Below, one piece after another: positions 1-4,575 of a stretch of 5,100 nt of DNA. The notes under the pieces are model-generated. The model did no database searches. It saw only the letters and a list, made by a program, of their open reading frames with translations, and was not told the DNA's origin. A program made the position numbers and the translations under genes. The stretch's first letter is position 1; the number at the start of each line of letters is the position of its first letter. This DNA comes from an uncultured Gemmiger sp. (GTDB lineage: Bacteria; Bacillota; Clostridia; Oscillospirales; Ruminococcaceae), in contig CAUEKL010000177.1 of assembly GCA_959018215.1 (NCBI GenBank), positions 1 through 5,100 on the forward strand, read 5' to 3'.

Positions 1-58
1 GGGGCAGTCATCGGGGGCAAAACGGCAGCAAATGCCCGCCCTTCGGATGCTATAGGAA

Positions 59-87
59 ATATTAGCATATATTCGTTGAAATTTCAA
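59..87 (-). promoter_or_regulatory. Possible sigma-A promoter reading leftward out of the window
   Basis: On the minus strand TTGAAA (82-87) matches the -35 consensus in 5 of 6 positions. It is followed after exactly 17 bp by TAATAT (59-64), which matches the -10 consensus in 4 of 6. The predicted start of transcription is near 52, with the transcript leaving the window. The -35 hexamer is one half of the palindrome at 76-87. No ribosome-binding site or start codon is visible within the remaining 50 bases, so the served gene is unknown. Such matches also arise by chance in AT-rich DNA. Confidence 0.4.
76..87. repeat. Perfect 12-bp palindrome TTGAAATTTCAA, possible operator
   Basis: The sequence TTGAAATTTCAA is identical to its own reverse complement over all 12 bases. 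It includes the -35 hexamer of the candidate leftward promoter at 59-87, a position where a bound repressor would block RNA polymerase. The half-site TTGAAA recurs at 217-222, and its complement at 193-198. The symmetry is seen directly; the operator role is inference, and no candidate regulator lies next to it in the window. Confidence 0.4.
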
Positions 88-90
88 TGC

Positions 91-116
91 TCCCGCCCGC
101 TGCTTCGGGGGCGGGA
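91..116. repeat. GC-rich inverted repeat (8-bp perfect stem)
   Basis: TCCCGCCC (91-98) and GGGCGGGA (109-116) are perfectly complementary arms around a 10-base loop. The hairpin would be very stable in DNA or RNA. No T-run follows on either strand, so it is not a standard intrinsic terminator. It lies just upstream of the candidate leftward promoter. Confidence 0.4.
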
Positions 117-291
117 AGGCGCAAGGCGGATTGTACAAAGGGAAACTTTTGTCCCGGTTTCCCCAAAGTGGCGGAAGCAAAAACAGGGCGGATTTCAACG
201 ATTTTTCGATGAATTGTTGAAACTGGCGAGAGCGTTTTTTCATGGTTGTACACCGCTGCAAATTGTGTCTAACAAAGCCGAAAAAACAAAG

Positions 292-334
292 AAAAAAAAC
301 TCCTTCCGGCCGCAGCAAGGCTGCCGAAAGGAGT
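292..334 (-). terminator. Intrinsic terminator of the lacI-DUF624-scrK operon
   Basis: Read on the minus strand, ACTCCTTTCGGC (334-323) pairs along its whole length with GCCGGAAGGAGT (310-299). This gives a 12-bp stem with a single G-U wobble and a 12-base loop that can partly pair within itself. A run of eight T residues (299-292, the first also closing the stem) follows at once, and more T-rich sequence lies beyond. The hairpin begins 42 bases past the scrK stop codon. On the plus strand no T-run follows the stem, so termination should be one-directional. This closes the leftward operon. Confidence 0.93.
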
Positions 335-376
335 GATAAACGAACAGAAAAAGTCAGCAGGGCGGATGCCGGCAAG

Positions 377-1327
377 TTACAGGATGGCCTCCACGGCCTG
401 TTCCTCCGGCACACTGTTGATGCCGCCGTGGGTCTGGGTGGACAGGGAAGCGGCGCAGCAGGCAAACCGGGTGACCGCCCGCATCTCCTCCACGGTCAGC
501 TCCTCCGGCGCCTTGCCCAAACGCAGGAACCGGCTCATGGCGCTGCCGCCGAAGATGTCTCCGGCGCCGGTGGTGTCCACCACATGGATGCCGGTGGGGC
601 TGGAAACTTCGCCGCAGCCGTTGCGGTTGGCGAAATGGCTGCCCTTGGGGCCCAGGGTGGCGTAGACCAGCCGGACACCGTATTCTTTCAGCAGCTTCCG
701 GGCGCCTTCTTCGGGAGAAAGACCCCACAGGAATTCGATCTCCTCATCGCTGATCTTCACGATGTCGGACTGGTGCAGCCCCCACTCGATCTGTTCCTTG
801 GCGGCCTCGTCATTGGCCCAAAGGGGCTTGCGCAGGTTGGGGTCAAAGCTGATGAGCTTGCCCTTCTCCCTGGCGTAGGCCACCGCCTTCTGGGTGGCGG
901 TGCGGGCGGGTTCGCTGGTCAGGCTCAGGGTGCCGAAGTGGAAGACCGAGCATTCGTCCAGCAGGTCGTAGGGGAGCTCCTCGGCGGTCAGGCAGGTGTC
1001 GGCGCCGGGCTTGCGGGCAAAGCTGAATTCCCGGTTGCCGGTGGCGTCCAGGGTGACAAAGGCCAGGGTGGTGAAGACCTTGGGGTCGGCCAGGATACCC
1101 CGGGTGGAGATGCCCTTCTCGGTCATGGTGCCCATGAGCAGCTTGCCGAAACTGTCGGCGCCCACCTTGCCGATCAGCGCCGTGGAGCAGCCGTATTTCT
1201 GCAAGGCTGCCAGAAAGTTGCCCGGTGCGCCGCCGGGCTGGGCCTTGATGGTGGGATAACCGGATTCATCGGTGGATACGGGGGCGAAGTCGATCAGCAG
1301 TTCGCCCAGAGCAACGACATCATACAT
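377..1327 (-). CDS. scrK: Fructokinase, PfkB/ribokinase family
   Basis: This 316-residue cytoplasmic sugar kinase should convert fructose and ATP to fructose-6-phosphate and ADP, feeding glycolysis. The N-terminus (VVALGELLIDFAP, residues 4-16) and PGGAPGN (31-37) are the sugar-binding PfkB signature region. FDPNLR (161-166) is followed by PLW, as in ScrK-type and plant fructokinases. KISDEE (191-196) and LGPKGS (225-230) follow in the usual order. DTTGAGD (251-257) is the second PfkB signature, with the GAGD anion hole and catalytic base Asp257. Length is typical and the gene is intact. I chose the ATG at 1327 because it follows an AAGGAG site and opens directly with the family's conserved strand; the upstream in-frame ATG at 1372 would add 15 unrelated residues and overlap the preceding stop. 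It is the last gene of the operon. Other PfkB sugar kinases (ribokinase, KDG kinase) are less likely by motif. Fructose specificity is inferred from family resemblance. Confidence 0.92.
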   Translation of the reverse strand: MYDVVALGELLIDFAPVSTDESGYPTIKAQPGGAPGNFLAALQKYGCSTALIGKVGADSFGKLLMGTMTEKGISTRGILADPKVFTTLAFVTLDATGNREFSFARKPGADTCLTAEELPYDLLDECSVFHFGTLSLTSEPARTATQKAVAYAREKGKLISFDPNLRKPLWANDEAAKEQIEWGLHQSDIVKISDEEIEFLWGLSPEEGARKLLKEYGVRLVYATLGPKGSHFANRNGCGEVSSPTGIHVVDTTGAGDIFGGSAMSRFLRLGKAPEELTVEEMRAVTRFACCAASLSTQTHGGINSVPEEQAVEAIL

Positions 1328-1336
1328 AGCAAAAAT

Positions 1337-1342
1337 CTCCTT
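1337..1342 (-). promoter_or_regulatory. Ribosome-binding site fixing the scrK start
   Basis: AAGGAG on the minus strand lies 9 bases before the ATG at 1327. No comparable site precedes the alternative in-frame ATG at 1372, so this decides the start. The 41-bp gap between the preceding stop and this start contains no promoter or terminator signature, which supports co-transcription with the upstream gene. Confidence 0.85.
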
Positions 1343-1368
1343 GTCATGATATTCAAAATGTGCGCAGG

Positions 1369-2163
1369 TCAATCCCGCCGCACAGGTTGATCGGGAAACT
1401 GTTCGGCGATCTGCTCTTCCAGCCGGAAGGCTTTTTCCAGGTCGTCATACAGCAGGAACAGGGTCTCAAACAGGATGAACCAGACGGCCGCCACCGGCAG
1501 CAGAAGCAGTGTCCAGGGGGCAAACAGCACCATCAGCAGCCAGAACACCAGCTGCAGGGCACTGGTGCCCAGCACCCGCCAGAAATAAGTAAGGGTAAAG
1601 AGCAGAAGGTTGCGCAGCCGGATGGCACTGCGCTGCTCAAACAGGACCAGCTGTGTCCAGTACAGGGTGGAAATGAGGAAGAAGAGCAGCCAGCTGAACA
1701 GGTAGAGGCAGATGGTTCCCGCCGAAGGCCAGACCTTGGACCAGGCGAACAGCATCATGCCCGCAAAGGCGCCGGCGGCCAGGAACAGGCCGGTGAGGGC
1801 ACCGGGCAGCAGGGAGCCGCGCCAGTTCTGCTTCAGGGCTTTGCGGTAGTTCCGGCTCCAGCTGCCGGGGGCGTCCCGCAAAGCCCGCAGGATGGTATCG
1901 TACAGCCCGGCCAGAAAGGGCCCGGCAATGGCGCCGCCCACAAGAGCGGCGGGAATCAGCACCAGTACGCTGCTGCTGAGAATGGCGTAGGCCACCCCGG
2001 CCGCAAAGGGAAGAAATCCCCCCACAGCGCACAGGCCGGACAGCAAAAACCGTTTCCAGTTGCGGCCCAGCACGTCCTGATAGCGGTCGATGCCGATCAG
2101 ACGTCCCCGGGCATCCCGCCGGGGTTCCTCGCTGCCGAAGGGACGAAAAATGTTGAAAGTCAT
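1369..2163 (-). CDS. DUF624/YesL-like integral membrane protein
   Basis: A 264-residue membrane protein of unknown molecular function. I see about six hydrophobic segments, near residues 38-62, 64-87, 115-140, 147-172, 198-215 and 217-238. The charged N-terminus (EEPRRDARGR, 12-21) and C-terminus are likely cytoplasmic. The pattern AGPFLAGLYDTILRALR (80-96), then a basic stretch with RNYRKALKQNWRGSL (104-118) before the third helix, resembles the DUF624 family, whose founder YesL lies in the Bacillus subtilis rhamnogalacturonan-utilisation cluster. Members commonly sit beside sugar ABC transporters and their regulators, as here, but their job is not established. The gene starts 6 bp after the LacI-family stop, so the two are probably translationally coupled, and scrK follows after 41 bp. 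It shows none of the motifs of an ABC permease, such as an EAA loop. Assignment rests on pattern resemblance and context; an unrelated small membrane protein remains possible. Confidence 0.72.
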   Translation of the reverse strand: MTFNIFRPFGSEEPRRDARGRLIGIDRYQDVLGRNWKRFLLSGLCAVGGFLPFAAGVAYAILSSSVLVLIPAALVGGAIAGPFLAGLYDTILRALRDAPGSWSRNYRKALKQNWRGSLLPGALTGLFLAAGAFAGMMLFAWSKVWPSAGTICLYLFSWLLFFLISTLYWTQLVLFEQRSAIRLRNLLLFTLTYFWRVLGTSALQLVFWLLMVLFAPWTLLLLPVAAVWFILFETLFLLYDDLEKAFRLEEQIAEQFPDQPVRRD

Positions 2164-2169
2164 CTTCCT

Positions 2170-3174
2170 TTATGCCTCCGTCTTGCTGCTGTCCCGGGTG
2201 GTGCCGCCGGGCTGATACCGCACCGGCAGGCAGATCAGAGGCGGCAGCCCCTTGAAATCGTTGGAAAGGACCATGCTCACCGCCGTTTCCGCCAGGTCGG
2301 GTACCGGCTGCACGATGGTGGAACAGATGTAGTCCTGGTCCCCGAACATGCGGGTGCCGTCAAAGCCGATGACCTGTACCTCCTCCGGCACCCGGCAGCC
2401 CAGGCGGCGCAGCATGTTGACCACCTGCCAGGCCTGCAGATCGTTGCCGCAGAAGATGCCGTCCACAGGGGTATCGGTGTCCAGGATGCTCCGCTTCAGA
2501 AAGACCTCAAAGGCGGACAGGGGAGACCCGTCGGGCAGATTGCATACTTCAAAGGGAATGCCCAGCTCCATGCACCCGCTGACAAAACCGTCCTTGCGCT
2601 TGCTGGGTTCATTGACCAGGGTGGAGCCGATGCGCAGGCAGGCCAGGCGTTTGCAGCCCAACTCGGCCAGCTTCTGGGCGGCCAGCCGTCCGCCGCCGAA
2701 ATTGTCGGAGGCGATGCAGGGCACATCCACGCTGAAAAAGCGGTCGATGGTCACAAAGGGAATCCCGGCGGGGATCTGCAGGTCGGGGGTGTAGGTCAGG
2801 GCGATGATGCCGTCCGCCTGATGCCGGTGCACCATCCGGATGAACTCCTGCTCCCGCACCGAATCCCGCCCGGTGAAACAGAGCATCATCTTATACCCGC
2901 GCTTTTCCAGCGAAAGGTTGACGTACTGGGTCAGCAGGGCGAAAAACGGGGTGGTGGTATCGGGAATGATCAGGGCGATGAACCCGCTGCGGTTACTTTT
3001 GAGTGCCTTGGCGCTGGGGTTGATCTGGTAATCCAGCTTTTTGACGGCGGCTTCCACCTTCAGGCGATATTCTTCCCCCACGGGCCGTCCGTTCAGGACC
3101 TTGGAGACCGTGCCCAGGGCAACGCCTGCTTCCCGCGCCACGTCACTCATGGTGGTGGCTTGTTTGCTGCGCAT
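2170..3174 (-). CDS. LacI/GalR-family transcriptional repressor
   Basis: A 334-residue DNA-binding regulator, of typical family length. The N-terminal helix-turn-helix covers residues 9-27, with the LacI signature SDVAREAGVALGTVSKVLN. By alignment with LacI the base-reading positions equivalent to Tyr17, Gln18 and Arg22 are Leu20, Gly21 and Lys25. The hinge helix NPSAKALK (52-59) keeps the leucine that inserts at the central CG step of LacI-type operators. A periplasmic-binding-protein-like sugar-sensing domain follows, starting at GFIALIIPD (64-72), with CIASDN (153-158), IFCGND (240-245) and IGFDGT (269-274). The effector is not readable from sequence; a sucrose- or fructan-related sugar fits the neighbouring fructokinase. 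The start at 3174 follows AAGGAGG by 6 bases; the longer in-frame start at 3210 would add 12 residues with no such site. It heads the leftward operon, opposite the permeases, and probably controls both units. Confidence 0.93.
   Translation of the reverse strand: MRSKQATTMSDVAREAGVALGTVSKVLNGRPVGEEYRLKVEAAVKKLDYQINPSAKALKSNRSGFIALIIPDTTTPFFALLTQYVNLSLEKRGYKMMLCFTGRDSVREQEFIRMVHRHQADGIIALTYTPDLQIPAGIPFVTIDRFFSVDVPCIASDNFGGGRLAAQKLAELGCKRLACLRIGSTLVNEPSKRKDGFVSGCMELGIPFEVCNLPDGSPLSAFEVFLKRSILDTDTPVDGIFCGNDLQAWQVVNMLRRLGCRVPEEVQVIGFDGTRMFGDQDYICSTIVQPVPDLAETAVSMVLSNDFKGLPPLICLPVRYQPGGTTRDSSKTEA
2175..2179 (-). promoter_or_regulatory. Shine-Dalgarno of the DUF624 gene inside the end of the repressor gene
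   Basis: GGAGG lies in the last codons of the LacI-family gene, 11 bases before the ATG at 2163. A second purine run, AAGGAAG (2164-2170), abuts the ATG and is too close to act as a normal site. The placement suggests that ribosomes finishing the repressor help initiate the membrane protein (translational coupling, inferred). Confidence 0.6.
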
Positions 3175-3180
3175 ACATAC

Positions 3181-3187
3181 CCTCCTT
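3181..3187 (-). promoter_or_regulatory. Ribosome-binding site fixing the lacI-family start
   Basis: A full AAGGAGG on the minus strand lies 6 bases before the ATG at 3174. An out-of-frame ATG at 3178-3176 lies only 2 bases from it, too close to compete. The upstream in-frame ATG at 3210 lies before this site, so the shorter protein is the right reading. Confidence 0.9.
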
Positions 3188-3198
3188 ATAAATTTTCC

Positions 3199-3273
3199 GG
3201 ACCCCGGCACACCGGCGGCGCCTTCCTGTTTGTGAAGGAATGAAATCCATAAAGGAAGGCCGACGGCGGGTCC
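3199..3273 (-). repeat. Nested inverted repeats in the leader of the repressor operon
   Basis: GGACCC (3199-3204) is complementary to GGGTCC (3268-3273). Inside these, GCCTTCCT (3220-3227) is complementary to AGGAAGGC (3253-3260), both perfectly. A competing 5-bp hairpin is possible between TTCCT (3223-3227) and AGGAA (3236-3240). With a predicted transcript start near 3283, all of this would lie in a leader of about 110 bases ahead of the ribosome-binding site at 3181-3187. No T-run follows the hairpins, so this is not a terminator. Structural effects on translation or RNA stability are conceivable but unproven. Confidence 0.4.
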
Positions 3274-3289
3274 TGGTGAATCTGCGTAT

Positions 3290-3318
3290 ATTGTATCATG
3301 AACTTGGTGAAAAGTAAA
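3290..3318 (-). promoter_or_regulatory. Sigma-A-type promoter of the lacI-DUF624-scrK operon
   Basis: On the minus strand TTTACT (3318-3313, 4 of 6 to consensus) is separated by exactly 17 bp from TACAAT (3295-3290, 5 of 6). Transcription should start near 3283, leaving a leader of about 110 bases before the ATG at 3174. A TCATGA palindrome (3296-3301) lies in the spacer, and a degenerate motif (3304-3314) overlaps the -35. TTCATGAA palindromes lie at 3324-3331 and 3345-3352. The hexamers and spacing are seen; activity is predicted. Confidence 0.7.
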
Positions 3319-3355
3319 TATGCTTCATGAAAATTATGATAAAGTTCATGAAAAG
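3304..3355. repeat. Phased TTCATGAAAAG motif array at the repressor promoter
   Basis: Two near-identical elements, TTCATGAAAA at 3324-3333 and TTCATGAAAAG at 3345-3355, start 21 bp apart. A diverged copy, TTGGTGAAAAG at 3304-3314 (9 of 11 identical), starts 20 bp before the first. TTCATGAA is itself an 8-bp palindrome, so each element could bind a dimer, and the spacing of two helical turns puts all three on one DNA face. A related ATCATGAA lies at 3295-3302, out of phase (29 bp). The array overlaps and lies upstream of the -35 of the leftward promoter. It resembles the TTCACGAAA elements at the opposite promoter, so autoregulation is a fair guess; another regulator is possible. Confidence 0.55.
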
Positions 3356-3418
3356 AACTCTCAGGGCGTGTCCGGTGATTCCTTGTCAAAACCGCCAAAA
3401 AACATAGGCTTGACTTTG

Positions 3419-3445
3419 TTGAACACGCTAAAATGTTCAATGAAC
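3419..3445. repeat. Inverted repeat TTGAACA-N8-TGTTCAA with adjoining GTTCAATGAAC
   Basis: TTGAACA (3419-3425) and TGTTCAA (3434-3440) are perfect inverted arms around 8 bases. The right arm is also part of a second palindrome, GTTCAATGAAC (3435-3445, five-base arms about a central A). The element lies 24 bp upstream of the -35 of the transport promoter, a position typical for an activator or second regulator. It differs from the TTCAYGAAA motif, so it may be read by a different protein. The symmetry is seen; function is inferred. Confidence 0.4.
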
Positions 3446-3468
3446 TCCTGATTTTTTCCCGTTTCCTA

Positions 3469-3497
3469 TTGACGAAGTCCGGAAAACGTGTTATTTT
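3469..3497 (+). promoter_or_regulatory. Sigma-A-type promoter of the transporter operon (extended -10)
   Basis: TTGACG (3469-3474, 5 of 6 to consensus) is followed after exactly 17 bp by TATTTT (3492-3497, 4 of 6). A TGT immediately before the -10 (3489-3491) makes an extended -10 that can offset its weakness. Transcription should start near 3504, giving an untranslated leader of about 83 bases before the ATG at 3587. The operator cluster begins 2 bp after the -10 and covers the start site, the classic layout for repression. Confidence 0.72.
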
Positions 3498-3499
3498 TG

Positions 3500-3531
3500 T
3501 TTCACGAAAAGCGTGAAACGATTCACGAAAG
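3500..3531 (+). promoter_or_regulatory. Operator cluster for a LacI-family repressor over the transport start site
   Basis: Two overlapping symmetrical elements are present. TTTCACG-AAAAG-CGTGAAA (3500-3518) has 7-base perfect arms. CGTGAA-ACGA-TTCACG (3512-3527) has 6-base arms around a central CG, the form expected of LacI/GalR operators, in which hinge leucines insert at a central CG. Equivalently, TTCACGAAA occurs at 3501-3509 and 3522-3530, with starts 21 bp apart. The cluster starts just after -10 and covers the predicted +1, so binding would block initiation. The divergent LacI-family gene is the obvious candidate for binding. Confidence 0.75.
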
Positions 3532-3586
3532 CAAGAGCTTCTCGCCCGCCCCGCAACCCTGTACCGTATGAAAAGGAGGAAATCGC

Positions 3587-4561
3587 ATGAGTAATCCGTC
3601 TGCGGCTGCCAAAGAGAGGAAGCGGTTCTCTTTCGGTAAAAAGAGAGATCCGGCACCCTCGGTGCATCGCAAGCCGCTCAAAATGCGCCTGGCCGAAAAC
3701 TGGCAGCTGTACCTGCTGCTGTTGGTGCCGGTCATCATCACCATCATTTATAAGTACGGCCCCATGTACGGCATCCAGATCGCCTTCCGTGACTTCAAGG
3801 CCAGCCGGGGCATCTGGGGCAGCCAGTGGGTCGGCTTTGAATGGTTCGAGCGGTTCTTCACCTCGCCCAACTGCGGCCGGATGATCGTCAACACCGTGCT
3901 GCTGAGCCTGTACAGTCTGCTGTGGAGCTTCCCGGTGCCCATCGTCCTGGCCCTGGCCCTTAACCAGCTGCGCTTCCACAAGCTCAAGCGGGTGGTGCAG
4001 ACCATCCTGTATGCCCCCCACTTCATCTCCACCATGATCATCTGCGGCATGCTGCGCATCTTCCTCAGCCCTTCCGGCGGTCTGATCAACCTGCTGCTGG
4101 GCACCAGCATCGACTTCATCAACCAGAGCTCCATGTTCCGCACCATCTACATCGCCTCCGGTATCTGGCAGGAAGCCGGGTGGGGCACCATCATCTACCT
4201 GGCCACCCTCTCCAGCGTGGACACCTCCCTGTATGAGGCGGCCAAGGTGGACGGCGCCTCGGTGTTCCAGCGCATCCTGCACATCGACCTGCCCGCTCTG
4301 ATCCCCATGGCGGTGCTGCAGCTGATCCTCAGCGCCTCCAACCTGATGAATGTGGGCTTTGAAAAGGTCTACCTGCTGCAGACAGACCTGAACAAGTCCG
4401 TCAGCGACATCATCGCCGTCTATGTGTACGAACAAGGTATTCTGGGGGCGGAGTACAGCTACTCCACGGCCATCGGTCTGTTCAACACAGCGGTGAACAT
4501 CGTCCTGCTGATCATCGTCAGCCGCATTGCCAAAAAGGCCGGCGACGTCCAGTTCGTGTAA
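3587..4561 (+). CDS. ABC sugar transporter permease, LplB type
   Basis: A 324-residue inner-membrane permease of the binding-protein-dependent family that imports oligo- and polysaccharide-derived sugars. A basic 36-residue cytoplasmic N-tail precedes about six membrane helices, near residues 38-57, 104-126, 139-160, 186-208, 239-255 and 296-314. YKYGPMYGIQIAFRDF (55-70), WVGFEWFERFF (81-91) and MIVNTVLLSLYSLLWSFPV (99-117) are typical of LplB-like permeases. The EAA loop (EAAKVDGAS, 217-225, with a proline at 236), which docks with the ATPase, is intact. The start follows AGGAGG by 7 bases. It is first in the rightward operon and is followed after 14 bp by its partner permease, with which it should form a heterodimer. 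No ATPase or binding protein lies in the window. Substrate cannot be read from the permease; the linked fructokinase suggests a fructose-containing oligosaccharide (inferred). Confidence 0.93.
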   Translation: MSNPSAAAKERKRFSFGKKRDPAPSVHRKPLKMRLAENWQLYLLLLVPVIITIIYKYGPMYGIQIAFRDFKASRGIWGSQWVGFEWFERFFTSPNCGRMIVNTVLLSLYSLLWSFPVPIVLALALNQLRFHKLKRVVQTILYAPHFISTMIICGMLRIFLSPSGGLINLLLGTSIDFINQSSMFRTIYIASGIWQEAGWGTIIYLATLSSVDTSLYEAAKVDGASVFQRILHIDLPALIPMAVLQLILSASNLMNVGFEKVYLLQTDLNKSVSDIIAVYVYEQGILGAEYSYSTAIGLFNTAVNIVLLIIVSRIAKKAGDVQFV

Positions 4562-4575
4562 AGGAGGAAAGAGCA

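Larger units (their letters stand above)
1..291. other. Intergenic region downstream of the scrK terminator, no convincing gene
   Basis: This stretch lies beyond the terminator of the leftward operon. I find no open frame with a ribosome-binding site. It is a mix of AT-rich and GC-rich DNA with several short symmetrical elements: a perfect 12-bp palindrome at 76-87, a GC-rich hairpin at 91-116, GGGAAAC/GTTTCCC arms at 140-146 and 157-163, and TTTCAAC/GTTGAAA arms at 193-199 and 216-222. TTGTACA occurs at 131-137 and 246-252. A minus-strand frame from the ATG at 243 stays open to the window edge (81 codons). It has no Shine-Dalgarno sequence and a proline-rich, unfamiliar translation, so I do not call it. 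The region most likely holds the promoter of a leftward gene beyond the edge. Confidence 0.6.

Noticed and set aside
91..116. GC-rich hairpin as an intrinsic terminator
   Set aside because: Neither strand has a T-run after the stem.
1..243. Minus-strand frame from the ATG at 243, open for 81 codons to the window edge
   Set aside because: No Shine-Dalgarno sequence precedes it, its translation is proline- and arginine-rich with no family resemblance, and the candidate leftward promoter lies inside it. More sequence to the left could reopen the question.
242..1390. Plus-strand open frame of 382 codons opposite scrK
   Set aside because: Low-complexity Gly/Ala/Leu/Gln composition, antisense to a clear fructokinase, and it runs through the terminator hairpin of the opposite strand.
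1360..3243. Plus-strand open frame of 627 codons opposite the repressor and membrane-protein genes
   Set aside because: It is antisense to two well-supported genes, is rich in G, Q, P and H as expected of a shadow frame in GC-rich DNA, and has no ribosome-binding site or family resemblance.
3383..3390. TTGACA hexamer on the minus strand as a second promoter for the repressor operon
   Set aside because: No acceptable -10 hexamer occurs 16-18 bp downstream of it on that strand.
3410..3434. TTGACT and TAAAAT as an additional rightward promoter
   Set aside because: The spacing is only 13 bp, too short for a sigma-A promoter; the 17-bp-spaced pair at 3469-3497 is far better placed.
3568..3594. 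Eight-codon open frame overlapping the start of the first permease gene, possible leader peptide
   Set aside because: It contains the permease ribosome-binding site but has none of its own, and its codons carry no regulatory run of a single amino acid.
3186..3656. Minus-strand open frame of 156 codons across the divergent intergenic region
   Set aside because: It would cover both promoters and the operator cluster, has no ribosome-binding site and shows no recognisable domain.
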